A stretch of DNA of 64,000 nt from JAMXLO01 sp963794185 (GCA_963794185.1 CAWCDM010000031.1:32363-96362), one strand, 5' to 3'; counted from the stretch's first letter, positions 53,734 through 63,450 are shown. The notes: a model not told the origin generated them from the sequence alone. Numbers and translations are program-made.

Positions 53734-56700
53734 GCACCGTGCGGTGCCCCCGCTGTCAGCGTGAGAGCCCGGCTGGTGTGAACTTCTGCTGGGGATGCGG
53801 CGCCCACCTGGCAGCGTCCGGCCCACGCGGCGCTCCGCCGCAGCTCGACGCCTTCGGTCACCTCGCCGACACCTCGCAAAACACCCTCGAAGGCGAGCAC
53901 AAACAGATCACGGTGTTGTTCGCCGACGTGAAGGGCTCGATGGAGCTGATAGCCGATCGCGATCCGGAGGAAGCGCACAAGCTCCTCGATCCTGTTCTGG
54001 AGCGGATGATGGATTCCGTCCAGCGCTACGAGGGCACGACCAGCAGTTTATCGGGCGACGGGATCATGGCGCTGTTCGGAGCGCCGTTAGCGCACGAGGA
54101 CCACGGCATTCGCGCCTGCTATGCTGCGCTGAGGATGCAGGAGGCAGTAAAGCGCTATGCGCAGGAAATTCAGCGAACGCACGGTGTGCCGATCCAGATC
54201 AGGGTGGGACTGAATTCCGGCGAAGCCCTGGTCAGCGTCATCGGCAACGACGTCCGCAGGGGCTACACGGCCGTGGGACAAACCGTTCATCTCGCGGCTC
54301 GGATGGAGCAGGCGGCGATGCCGGGGTCGATCCTCATTAGCAGCTCTACCCTGCGCCTGGCCGAGGGATACGTACAGGTCAGGGCGCTCGGCAAGCTCCA
54401 CGTAAAGGGGCTGAGCGCGGCGGTCGAAGCCTATGAGGTCACCGGTGCGCAAGCGGTACGCACACGGCTGCAGGCGGCGGCGACGCGGGGCCTGACGCGG
54501 TTCGTTGGACGCGACGCCGAGATCGACGAGCTCGGCACGGCATGGCAGCGCGCTGCGGCAGGCCGGGGTCAGATCATCGCTGTCGTCGGCGAACCCGGCG
54601 TAGGGAAATCGCGCCTGATCTACGAATTCGTGCGATCCCGCGCGCGGGAACCTTGGCTCATTATCGAAAGCGGATCCGTCTCCCATGGACAGGCAACCGC
54701 GCATCTGCCGATGATAGAACTGCTCAAGTCGTATTTCAAGATCCACGACCGCGACGACCATCACGCCATTCGGGAGAAGGTGACTGCCAACGTAATGGCC
54801 CTGAACGAATCGCTCAAAACGTGCATCCCGGCAGTCTTGGCCCTGCTCGACACGCCGTCGGGCGATTCGGAGTGGGAGACACTCGACCCGCAACTGCGCC
54901 GCGAGAGAACCCACGACGCGGTGAAGCGGCTGCTCCTGCGGACAAGCCAGCTTCAACCCCTGCTTCTCGTGCTCGAGGATCTGCACTGGATCGATTCCGA
55001 GACTCAGACGATTCTCAACAACCTCGTCGATAGCCTGCCACTGGCGCGCATTCTGCTGCTCGTAAGCTATCGGCCTGGGTACCGGCACGAATGGCAGTCC
55101 AGGTCCAATTATACCCAGGTACGAATTGGTTCACTCGAGCCCGACGGCACCGAGAACCTGCTCGACGCGCTGCTGGGGCAAGACGTGACGCTTCTGCCGC
55201 TGAAGCGGCTATTGGCGGAACGGACCACAGGCAACCCGCTCTTTCTCGAGGAGAGCGTCCTGTCGTTTGTAGAGTCGAAGACGCTCATGGGCGCACCCGG
55301 TGCCTACCGTTTCGGTGGGTCCCTCACCGCAATCCAGGTGCCCGCGACTGTGCAACCCGTCATCGCCGAGCGCATCGACCGCCTTTCGCCGGTACACAAG
55401 CAGCTGCTCCAGGCCGCAGCCGTCATCGGCGCGAGCATTCCAACTTCGCTGCTGCACGCGATTGTCGATCTGCCGGACGAGACGGTGCGGCAGGGCCTGG
55501 TACAACTTCAATCCGCCGAGTATCTGCATGAGACGGGTCGTTTCGCCGAGCCCGAGTACGCATTCAAACACGCGTTGACCCACGAAGTGGCGTACGAAAG
55601 TCTCCTTCACGAGCGCCGCCGGAGGTTGCATGCGCGGATCTTGGAGGCCACAGAACACCTCTATTGGGACCGAATTGCCGAGCACTTTGAACGGCTTTCT
55701 CACCACGCCATTCGCGGCGAGGTCTGGGACAAGGCTGTGTCGTACTCCTATCAAGCCGGAGCGAAGGCCGCCGCGAAGTCCGCCCATCGCGAGGCCGCAG
55801 CAAGGTTCACCGAGGCGTTGGCAGCTATCGAGCGCCTACCGCAAAGCGCCGCCGTTATAGAACGGGCGTTCGACCTGCGTTTCAGCTTGCGGACTTCGCT
55901 CTCGCCGCTCGGCGAATTTCACCGCAGCCTGGAGCTGCTCCACGAAGCTGAAGCTATTGCAACGACGTTGAACGACCAGGCGCGGCTGGCGCGCGTCTTC
56001 ACATTCAAGGCTCTCTACTTCTGGTCAATCGGTCAACAGGATCGGGCCATCGACGCCTCCGAACAGGCATTGGCCGCAGCGGAACCGGTCGGCGAAACCC
56101 CGGCCCAGGTGCTGGCGAAACTGTTCGCGGGCCGGGCGCGGCATGCGCGAGGCGACTACGCGCAGGCTATTGAGCTCATGAACTGGGTCATCAGCGCGAC
56201 AGACGGCGATCGTGCCAATTTCCTGGGAATGGCTAACCTGCCGTCTGTATCGGCCCGTACCTGGCTTTCATGGTCGCTGGCAGAACGCGGCGACTTCCGG
56301 CTGGCACTCACGCGCGGTGATGAGGGGCTCCACATCGCGGAAACTGTCGACCACCTCGTTAGCCAAATCTACGCCTACATGGCACTCGGAATTGTGCACT
56401 TGCGCAGGGGCAGCTTCGACCACGCGATACAGTCTCTGGAACGTGCATATCAAATGTCCGAGCGGGCGGATCTTCGCATGGCGCGAGCCATGGTCACGAG
56501 CTACCTCGGCGGAGCCTACACACTGAGCAACCGGGCAGCTCATGCGATTGAGATCCTCGACGAGGCGGTCGCGGCAGCCGCTGAAATGGGATTGATGGTC
56601 GATCAGGCAATGCGACTGGTGCACCTGGGCGAGGCCTATTTGCGTATCGATGACGTGGAACAGGCAACCAGGATTGCCAACCTTGCACTCCAGAACTCGC

Positions 56701-56999
56701 TGGATTATCACCAGCGCGGATCTGCCGGATGGACTCAGTGGTTGCTCGGCGAGATAAACACGCATGCAGGCGATCTCAGGGCAGCGGAGGGCCATTACCG
56801 AAAGGCCTTGGCGGTGGCGTCGGAACTCGGGATGGCGCCGCTTGTGGCGCACTGTCATTTTGGTCTTGGCAAGGGGTGCGGTCGCGCGAGCAATAACGAG
56901 CGGAGTCGTGAGCATCTCGTTGCAGCCGTGGATATGTACCGGGCCCTGGACATGCCGTTCTGGATACGCGAGATCGAATTGACCCTGCACCGGCTCTAG
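53730..56999 (+). CDS. Zinc-ribbon/class III cyclase/AAA-like ATPase/TPR signalling protein
   Basis: 1089 residues. Residues 5-27 form a zinc ribbon (CPRCQRESPAGVNFCWGCG). Residues ~55-235 are a cyclase domain: TVLFADVKGSMELIADRD, SLSGDGIMALFGAP, and TVHLAARMEQAAMPGSILIS, where His replaces the usual Asn. A STAND-like P-loop ATPase follows with Walker A AVVGEPGVGKSRLI (about residue 286) and LLVLEDLHWIDSETQ. From ~700 on it is TPR repeats. Proteins of this build act as signal-integrating regulators. The 4-nt overlap with the synthetase gene ties it to the biosynthetic genes. Confidence 0.88.
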   Translation: MSTVRCPRCQRESPAGVNFCWGCGAHLAASGPRGAPPQLDAFGHLADTSQNTLEGEHKQITVLFADVKGSMELIADRDPEEAHKLLDPVLERMMDSVQRYEGTTSSLSGDGIMALFGAPLAHEDHGIRACYAALRMQEAVKRYAQEIQRTHGVPIQIRVGLNSGEALVSVIGNDVRRGYTAVGQTVHLAARMEQAAMPGSILISSSTLRLAEGYVQVRALGKLHVKGLSAAVEAYEVTGAQAVRTRLQAAATRGLTRFVGRDAEIDELGTAWQRAAAGRGQIIAVVGEPGVGKSRLIYEFVRSRAREPWLIIESGSVSHGQATAHLPMIELLKSYFKIHDRDDHHAIREKVTANVMALNESLKTCIPAVLALLDTPSGDSEWETLDPQLRRERTHDAVKRLLLRTSQLQPLLLVLEDLHWIDSETQTILNNLVDSLPLARILLLVSYRPGYRHEWQSRSNYTQVRIGSLEPDGTENLLDALLGQDVTLLPLKRLLAERTTGNPLFLEESVLSFVESKTLMGAPGAYRFGGSLTAIQVPATVQPVIAERIDRLSPVHKQLLQAAAVIGASIPTSLLHAIVDLPDETVRQGLVQLQSAEYLHETGRFAEPEYAFKHALTHEVAYESLLHERRRRLHARILEATEHLYWDRIAEHFERLSHHAIRGEVWDKAVSYSYQAGAKAAAKSAHREAAARFTEALAAIERLPQSAAVIERAFDLRFSLRTSLSPLGEFHRSLELLHEAEAIATTLNDQARLARVFTFKALYFWSIGQQDRAIDASEQALAAAEPVGETPAQVLAKLFAGRARHARGDYAQAIELMNWVISATDGDRANFLGMANLPSVSARTWLSWSLAERGDFRLALTRGDEGLHIAETVDHLVSQIYAYMALGIVHLRRGSFDHAIQSLERAYQMSERADLRMARAMVTSYLGGAYTLSNRAAHAIEILDEAVAAAAEMGLMVDQAMRLVHLGEAYLRIDDVEQATRIANLALQNSLDYHQRGSAGWTQWLLGEINTHAGDLRAAEGHYRKALAVASELGMAPLVAHCHFGLGKGCGRASNNERSREHLVAAVDMYRALDMPFWIREIELTLHRL

Positions 57000-57179
57000 A
57001 TTGAGACTTCTGCTTGCCAATACTACGAACTTGTAGTGCTTGAGTGACCCGCCCCAGGGCGGTGCGGCGCTCGCATCCTGGGTCGTATGAGCTGGGTGGG
57101 TCCGAAATGCCACACCCCGATGCGAACCGTCCTGTGATGGCCGATAGGGGATTCCCACGACGCGGAGCCGTCTGACTCG
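57000..57179. other. Short gap between the cyclase gene and the transposase-PIN chimera
   Basis: Nothing convincing seen; no clear terminator hairpin follows the regulator stop. Confidence 0.4.
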
Positions 57180-57614
57180 ATGTCTGGCAATCATAGCAAC
57201 GCACGCGTTGCCATTGCGCCGTTCGGTTCGTTTGTTGACCTGTTGACCGAGATCGAAGACCCGAGGCGGACAGAAGGCAAGTTGTATCGCCTGCCGCACG
57301 TCGTTCTGTTTGCGATCCGGGAATTGTCAATCCGCGCTTTTTTCGGGGGGACATCCGGCGCTGACACTGGCCAAGGAAGCGCCCGCGAATACCGCCAACG
57401 CATGCTCGACATCGCGCTGGTCGCGACCGAGCGGATCGAGCCTACGGCGATCGTGCGCAAATGTCGCGACCCGAAGGACGACAGGCACCTCGCACTGGCC
57501 ACGGCCGGGAAGGCGGATGTCATCGTCAGTGGTGATGCGCGGCATCGGCAGGCCATGCATCCCTGGCGCGATATTTCCATTCTGTCGCCGGCGGACCATC
57601 TCGCCATCGCATGA
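57180..57614 (+). pseudogene. Chimera of ISAs1 transposase N-terminus and PIN-domain toxin C-terminus
   Basis: A single 144-codon open frame joins two unrelated pieces. Residues ~10-48 (GSFVDLLTEIEDPRRTEGKL then YRLPHVVLFAI) are the N-terminal signature of ISAs1/DDE_Tnp_1-associated transposases. From residue ~70 the sequence is the C-terminal half of a PIN toxin (CRDPKDDRHLALATAGKADV then IVSGDARH and ISILSPADHLA), keeping two of the acidic RNase residues. The first catalytic Asp and the transposase DDE core are absent. An insertion followed by deletion probably fused them; no antitoxin is adjacent. Confidence 0.7.
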
Positions 57615-57759
57615 CGGCGCCCCATCTGGCCGCGCGGCTTGCCCGGCGGCGCTCGCCTGGACTAGCCTCCCCTTATCTGTTCCGTCGCGGCAACGCGAAT
57701 ATGGGCCGCTGACCGATCCCTCCGGCGGCCCCACCGATGCAGCAACCGAGGAGCGTCCG

Positions 57760-58908
57760 ATGCAGGAAAAATTGATCTCCGCCGACAACCACATCGACCT
57801 CACCTATTGTCCGCCCGACCTCTGGTCCGAGCAGGCGCCACGCCAATGGCGCGATGCGGCCCCGAAAACCGAGGAACACGACGATGGACTGCACTGGATC
57901 GTCGATGGCCAGGACAAGGGAATGTGGAACGGAGTCGGGCCGGGCTTTTTGAAATACCAGAAAGGCACGTTTCACCACGTCGATGAAATGAAGGACGCCG
58001 GGTTCGAATGGGACTATCATCGCGGCGCCAAGCCTCGCCCGACGACTCCTGCCCTGCGCGTGACGGATCTCGACAAGGACGGTGTCGCGGCCGAAATCGT
58101 GTACGGCTGCCTGATGATCAACGAGATGATCGCCGACACTGCCATGCGGGACTGGGCCGATGCGATCTACAACGATTGGGTGGCGGACTTCGCCAGGCAG
58201 GCCGATCCTAACCGCGTGTTCCCGCTTGCGATCGTCCCGAACAGTGATCCCAAGGCGGCGGCAGCGGAGGTCAGGCGTTGCGCAAAGATGGGTCTGCGCG
58301 GTGGCGATCTTGCGTTCAAGCGTATGGGGATCCCGCTGTGGCATCACGACTGGTACACGCTATGGGAGGCCGCCGCCGAATGCCGCTTCCCGATCGCGTT
58401 CCATTCCACCGGCTTCAAGGCGGCCCGTGCGCCGGATACGCCGGAGATGGAAAAGGAATACGCCATCCAATATCGCCTGGTGCGGTCCGCGCTGTTTCAG
58501 ACCGATACGATGGAGGTGCTGGTGTCGCTGCTCGCATCCGGCGCCTGCGAGAAATATCCCGACTTCAACTTCGTCCTTGGCGAGTCGGGGGTCACCTGGC
58601 TGCCGTATATCTTCGACCGCCTCGACACCGAGTATCATGACCGCGCGCGCAGCCTCGGCTTCAAGCTGAAGCCGAGCGATTACTTCAGGCGCCAGGGCTA
58701 TGTCACCTATCAGCAGGACAAGTTCCTGGAACCGATCGTGCCGCTGATCGGCGAGGACAACATCATGTGGGGCTCGGACTATCCGCATCCGGACTCGCTG
58801 TGGCCGGACTCGCATAGCGTGCTTGCGGCGAATCTTGCCGCATTCTCGCCGAGCGTGCGCCGCAAGATCGTCTGCGACAATGTCGCGCGGCTCTATGGCT
58901 TGAACTAG
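57760..58908 (+). CDS. Amidohydrolase family 2 (ACMSD-like) metal-dependent hydrolase/decarboxylase
   Basis: A 382-residue TIM-barrel protein. The N-terminus MQEKLISADNHIDLTYCPPDLWSEQ carries the first metal site in the form DNHID rather than the usual DxHxH. Later ligands are the His in RFPIAFHSTGFKA and the Asp in IMWGSDYPHPDSLWPDS. Members decarboxylate or hydrolyse aromatic and small acids. GAGGAG precedes ATG 57760. The acyl-CoA dehydrogenase-like gene is convergent with it. The substrate cannot be named. Confidence 0.88.
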   Translation: MQEKLISADNHIDLTYCPPDLWSEQAPRQWRDAAPKTEEHDDGLHWIVDGQDKGMWNGVGPGFLKYQKGTFHHVDEMKDAGFEWDYHRGAKPRPTTPALRVTDLDKDGVAAEIVYGCLMINEMIADTAMRDWADAIYNDWVADFARQADPNRVFPLAIVPNSDPKAAAAEVRRCAKMGLRGGDLAFKRMGIPLWHHDWYTLWEAAAECRFPIAFHSTGFKAARAPDTPEMEKEYAIQYRLVRSALFQTDTMEVLVSLLASGACEKYPDFNFVLGESGVTWLPYIFDRLDTEYHDRARSLGFKLKPSDYFRRQGYVTYQQDKFLEPIVPLIGEDNIMWGSDYPHPDSLWPDSHSVLAANLAAFSPSVRRKIVCDNVARLYGLN

Positions 58909-58935
58909 AGCGGCTTCAGGCTGAGCGGAAATACT

Positions 58936-59072
58936 ACACCTCGCCCGCTTGCGGGAGAGGTCGGAGTGCTTTGCGCGACGGGAGAGGGTGCTCCGGCAGT
59001 CAGTGCCGCCGGGAGGCACCCTTTCCCGCGTCGCTGACGCGACTGGACCTCTCCCGCAAGCGGGCGAGGTGT
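58936..59072. repeat. Large palindromic element between convergent genes
   Basis: ACACCTCGCCCGCTTGCGGG with AGAGGTC and its mirror GACCTCT with CCCGCAAGCGGGCGAGGTGT bound about 137 nt. The inner part is also partly mirrored (GGGAGAGGGTGC / GCACCCTTTCCC). It may also serve as a bidirectional transcription end for the amidohydrolase and dehydrogenase genes. Confidence 0.75.
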
Positions 59073-59167
59073 ACTTTCATTCAGGCAACCTGAACTTGCT
59101 CTGAACGGCAGCATCGCCTCACAGGTATGGACGACGTTGCCACGAAAACACTGCCCGAGCGTCCCTG

Positions 59168-60371
59168 CTATATGGGCTTCATCGGCGGCAGGACGTCTGT
59201 CGGGTCCAGCCCCAATTCGTAAATCCCCATGCTCCACAAACAGAAATCCGCCGATGGAGGCTGGATCGGCGCGATCGCGCCGTCGCGGAACAGTTGCTCC
59301 AGGCGCGAACCTTTGAAAATGCTGTGCGCGCCGCCCAGCGTCAGCGCCGTGCGGGTGATGCGGCTGACCGCTTCGCCCACCATGTATTTCGCGCGATAGA
59401 GCGCCGCCGTAGTTTCCGGGGTCGGCCCATGCGTGTCGCTGAGCCAGGCGGACCTGTAGGTGATCAGCCGCGCCGCTTCCAGATCCACGCTCATCTCGCG
59501 CCACGTGGCGCCGCACATCCGGATGCCATGCCAGTGATTGCGCATAGCCCTGCGGCTGCCGAGCGTGCATCACATTCCGCATTTCGTTGTATGCCGCGAC
59601 AGCGACGCCGAGATACACTGCGGTATACGAACCCCAGAACCAGTTCAAATAGTCATGCCGAAACGGTCTGATGTCGTCGGATAGAAGGAGCACCGCGCTC
59701 TCCGGCACCCGGCAGTCCTCCAGGATCAGCGAATCACTGCGGGTGGCGCGCATGCCGAGGACATCCCAGTTGGCATCGACGCGCCGGCCGGCCGCGCCGG
59801 GCGGAACCAGCAGCAGCATTCCGGCACGAGGGCTCGTCGCCGCGTCGGGATACGTCATCACCATGACGTAATCGGCCGCCTCCAGCATCGAGGCGAACAT
59901 CTTCCGCCCGGTGATGCTGTATCCGCCGGCCACGCGACGAGCCCGCGCATTCAGCGGGCGATCGCCGATCAGCGACGTGGTGCCAGGTTCGGAAAAATTC
60001 CCGCCGATGAGCCTGTCGTTGCCGCACCACAAGGTCGGCCATAAGCTGTTTGGCCTCCGTGCGTGACCTCGGCGCTCTCCAGCACCGGCATGACGACGGA
60101 GGCGTGCATGTTGAACGCGAGCGCGGTGGACGGACAGCCCTGGCCCAGCGCTTCGTAGGCGATCGTATGGTCGAGAAAGCTTGCACCCGGACCCGCCCCA
60201 TGACCGGGGAATGGTGAGTTCAAGAAACCCCTCCTGACGAAGGCGGCCGTAATTCTCGATCGGGTGCGACGCATCGCGGTCGTGCTCGGCCGAGCGCGTG
60301 GAAAAATCGGTGGCCAGGTCCAGGCAGCGTCGTTGCAGACGCTGCTGGTCCTTGGTGAGCGCAAAATCCAA
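59168..60371 (-). pseudogene. Acyl-CoA dehydrogenase, several frameshifts
   Basis: Homology runs in order through shifting frames: MDFALTKDQQRLQRRCLDLA with IENYGRLRQEGFLEL (from TTG 60371), then FLDHTIAYEALGQGCPSTAL, then GGNFSEPGTTSLIGDRPLNA with YSITGRKMFASM and WDVLGMRATRSDSLILEDC, and finally LYRAKYMVGEAVSRITRTAL and the C-terminal LGGAHSIFKGSRLEQLFRDG. Shifts fall near 60200, 60050 and 59545. A corrected protein of about 400 residues would be a normal FAD-dependent acyl-CoA dehydrogenase. Decay or sequencing error cannot be separated here. Confidence 0.75.
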
Positions 60372-60392
60372 GCGCCGTCCCCTGCCCCGTGC

Positions 60393-61443
60393 TCAGCCGC
60401 GGGCGAGCGCGTAGATCTGCGTGCCCCCGGGCGGCGGCTTGTGCGCGGTCCAGCTCTCGCCGCCATCGTGACTGCTGTAGACCTCGCCGCCATTGGTGGC
60501 GCAGGACATCAGCGCGGGCCGACGTTCATCGAACGCGAGCGCGAACATCGTGTGCGGCGGCTCGACGCCCATGTCCACGCGCGTCCAGGTATCGCCCCCG
60601 TCGCCGCTGTACAGCAAGCACGCCGCGGTCGCTCTGGAAATTGCTTCCCGCCGCCACGAACAGTTTTCTCGGGTTGCCCGGCACCTCGCGGATGTCGCGG
60701 CAATAGATCTGGCCCTTGGCGTTCATCGGCTCCAGCGTCACGTGCCGCCAGTGGTCGCCGCCGTCGGCGCTTTGGAACATGCCGGCGCGGCCGATGCCGA
60801 ACACCGTGCCGGGCCGCCAGCGGCTGGCCAGCACGCCGTGCATGTCGACCGCGTCGTCGTTGAGATACTGGCCGTGGCTCAGGTTCTCCCAATGCTCGCC
60901 GCCGTCGGTGGAGCGGATGGTGCCGCCGACCTCGATCGCGGCGTACAGGTGGTCCGGTTCGTTGACGCTGGCGTCCATCTGCAGCACCCGCTTCGCCGGG
61001 TTGGCGCCGGGTGCGGTGGTGATCTCGGGGAAGCGCACGCTCACCGGCAGACGGGTCCAGCGTTCGCCGGCATCGTCGCTGCGGTAGATCTCGCAGTTCT
61101 CGTAGCCGATGAAGACGGTGTCCGGATCGTACGGGTGGAACAGGAACGACCAGACCGGCAGGCCGTGGTCCTGGATGTCGATCTTCTCCCAGTGCTCGCC
61201 GCGATCGGCGCTGCGATAGGGCCCGGATTGCGTGCCGGCGTAGACGATATCGGGGTTCAGCGGGTGCACCGCCAGGGCGCGCACCGCGGGCGCCTCCGGG
61301 AGGCCGCGCTGCAGCGTCTCCCATTCGTCGCTGCCATCGGCCATGCGGTAGAGGCCGGACTGCACCACCCGGCCGCGTCCGGTTTCGCCGGCCAAACCGA
61401 GGTAGATGTTGGATCGCTGGTCGTTTGCTCCGCTGGTTGCCAT
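60393..61443 (-). CDS. BNR/Asp-box repeat protein (sialidase-like propeller), one frameshift
   Basis: About 350 residues if corrected. At least six Asp-box repeats of the S-x-D-x-G-x-x-W type are seen: SADRGEHWEKI, SDDAGERWTRL, STDGGEHWENL, SADGGDHWRHV, SGDGGDTWTRV and SHDGGESWTAH, which build a beta propeller. There is no signal peptide or catalytic sialidase site, so it is probably a cytoplasmic WD40/YVTN-BNR-like protein of unknown role. The frame breaks near 60620 between the fourth and fifth repeats. Confidence 0.75.
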
Positions 61444-61664
61444 GGGATTGCCCTCCCGTGCTGTGGTTGGAGTTGTCGCGATCGATCAGTGCCGCCCGAT
61501 TGTCGCCGTCTGGTCAACGGGCTGGGACTGAGCTTGGCAAGCCTTGCAGGGCTTCCGCAAGGCTTAGGATGAGTTGGCGCCAATAAGATGCGCAGCGTTG
61601 CCTTGAACCTTGAAGTTGGATGCGTCATCTGTCATATCGCACACGACAGTTGACAGAGACTTCA

Positions 61665-62150
61665 ATGGCGTTCCGAACCGAGCATAAGACATCCTCGCCC
61701 GTCGCGGCCGAACTTCAGCAGGTGGCAGACTTGCTCGGCGGCACCAGGCTCTTGCGGCACAAGCTGAGGAATCCGCTGGATGCCCACGAGATGCTTCTCC
61801 AGGGTCTGCCGGGACAGGCGTTGAGGCATCTCATCGACAGTCTCGTGGTTCTCGAGATGACCGGCTCGCTTGAGCAGGCCATTGGCATGAGCCTGCGCAC
61901 ATTCCAGCGTCATAGGGACGCGCCGATGAAACCGCTCAACCAGGAGCAGAGTGGGCGGACCTGGAAGTTTGCCGAAATCCTGGCCAAGGCGACCGCAATG
62001 TTCGGATCGCAGGAAGACGCGGAACAGTGGCTGGAGCGTCCGGCCATTGGCCTGGACCAGCGTCGTCCGATCGACCTTCTTGCGACTCCCGCAGGCGTGG
62101 AGATAGTCGAGGCGTTCCTGATGCGTCTCAAATACGGCGTCTACATGTGA
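61665..62150 (+). CDS. Xre/MbcA/ParS-type antitoxin (DUF2384) of a RES toxin pair
   Basis: About 161 residues. The N-terminal helix-turn-helix-like half (LLQGLPGQALRHLIDSLVVL, EQAIGMSLRTFQRHRD) is followed by the toxin-binding domain RTWKFAEILAKATAMFGSQEDAEQWLERPAIGLD and RRPIDLLATPAGVEIVEAFLMRLKYGVYM, the classic DUF2384 ending. Such antitoxins neutralise RES-domain NAD+-degrading toxins encoded just downstream, and remnants of a RES gene follow with an overlapping start. ATG 61665 is chosen; 61620 is a longer alternative. Confidence 0.85.
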   Translation: MAFRTEHKTSSPVAAELQQVADLLGGTRLLRHKLRNPLDAHEMLLQGLPGQALRHLIDSLVVLEMTGSLEQAIGMSLRTFQRHRDAPMKPLNQEQSGRTWKFAEILAKATAMFGSQEDAEQWLERPAIGLDQRRPIDLLATPAGVEIVEAFLMRLKYGVYM

Positions 62151-62645
62151 CGCCGCTACCCCCGCCGCTTGGCGGCAGCGAGCTGGTGGCATGGCGACTG
62201 GACGACGGGCCTTCGCAGCGACATGGGATAGCGGCGAAGGCGCCTACTTGTCGGCGGGCGCTGGAACGGCAGGGGTGTTCGGGCGGTATACTGCTCGATC
62301 GATCCGGCGACTGCCATCCTTGAGGTCGCGGTGCATAATGGCTTCAAGGCATGGACACTGTGCCACATGTGCTGACTGCGGTGACCATAGCGGAGACTGC
62401 CAGCGTTCACGTCGTGGAACCGGAATCCGTCCCCAACCCCAACTGGTTGCGGCCAGGGATACCCGGCGCCGGCCAGCAGGCCTTGGGGACACATTGCTGG
62501 CCCGGCACAAGTTCATCCTGATACCCAGCGCGGTATCGACCCATAGCTGGAATCCGATCTTCGTTGGCACGACCGCGGCGGGGGCTTATGCTCTCAGGTC
62601 GCAAGAGCGGTTCGCGCTGGATACGCGACTGCATCCGTCAGGAAG
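62147..62645 (+). pseudogene. RES-domain toxin, frameshifted
   Basis: Pieces in three frames line up with RES toxins: ATWDSGEGAYLSAG (about 62218), then RWNGRGVRAVYCSIDPATAI with LEVAVHNGFKA, then TAVTIAETASVHVVEPESVP and NPNWLRPGIPGAGQQAL, then LLARHKFILIPSAVSTHSWN with FVGTTAAGAYALRSQERFAL. Several indels break the frame. Functional RES toxins deplete NAD+; this copy should be inactive, leaving an orphan antitoxin. Confidence 0.7.
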
Positions 62646-62705
62646 GTCATTGCCCCGCCCGGCTGACAGCGCGCCCCAGCGAAACCGGATGAGGACCTCG
62701 CCCCA

Positions 62706-62965
62706 AGTGCCTTGACATTCCAGCCCGGATCGTGCGTATCGACGACGCGGAGGGATGCTCGAGACCGTCGAAGTGGCCAGCGTCCGACGCCAGGTGAACA
62801 TCATGCGCGTCGTGGACGATCGAGCATCGGTTGGAGTCCTGCGTCGGCGACTCGGTGTTGCTACATGTCGGGTTCACCATGAGCCGGATCGACGAGGCCG
62901 AGGCGGCCGGACACTGCGCATTCTCTCGCAGCTTGGCGAGATGCAGGGGGAACTGGAGGCCATGC
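62706..62965 (+). pseudogene. HypC/HupF hydrogenase-maturation chaperone remnant
   Basis: CLDIPARIVRIDDAEG at 62708 corresponds to the MCLAIPA start of HypC, with the initiating ATG changed to AAG. LETVEVASVRRQVNIMRVVDD, then VLLHVGFTMSRIDEAEAA and LRILSQLGEMQGELEAMR follow in shifted frames. HypC moves the iron ligand complex during NiFe-hydrogenase assembly; no other hyp or hydrogenase gene is seen, so this is a leftover. Confidence 0.65.
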
Positions 62966-62999
62966 GGACGGCTGGTCCCGACTGGAGCGCCGGCGGCTC

Positions 63000-63450
63000 G
63001 AGGAGGTCGAATCCTCCATCGCGACGTCGCTGTCGCGATCACCGCATCAGGGGACTATCTGTCAGGGCACCGGCTGGCCGACCTTCGCGCAGCATTTCGT
63101 CGAGCCCATCGGCTAGCGGCGGACCCATGTCGGCGTCGGCGTGCTGTGCACCGTCACGATGGTCCCGCTAGCGCTCGCGCTGCGTCGAAAGCCGCCGATG
63201 CGCCAACTCAACGCGGCCACTCCGCTTGCCAGCCCGGCGTACACCACGCTCGGCCTGTCGTCGGCCGCAGTCCAGTCCTGCTGTCCATCGCCGGCTTTCC
63301 TGCTGCGTCGCCATGTCGATGCCGCAGGTGTACATCGTCGCGTATTGCAGCGACTACGCTATGGCGTGACGCGCGCGCCCGAGATGCTCTGGCTGATGCT
63401 CGGTCTCGGCATCGCTGTCACTATCACGCCGAACCCCGCGGAATTGCTGG
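63000..63450 (+). pseudogene. MFS transporter fragment, frameshifted
   Basis: RDVAVAITASGDYLSG (about 63020), VGVGVLCTVTMVPLALALRR, MSMPQVYIVAYCSDYA and RYGVTRAPEMLWLMLGLGI appear in changing frames and match the central helices of an MFS permease. Both ends are missing. Nothing recognisable lies between 63450 and 63670. Confidence 0.55.
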
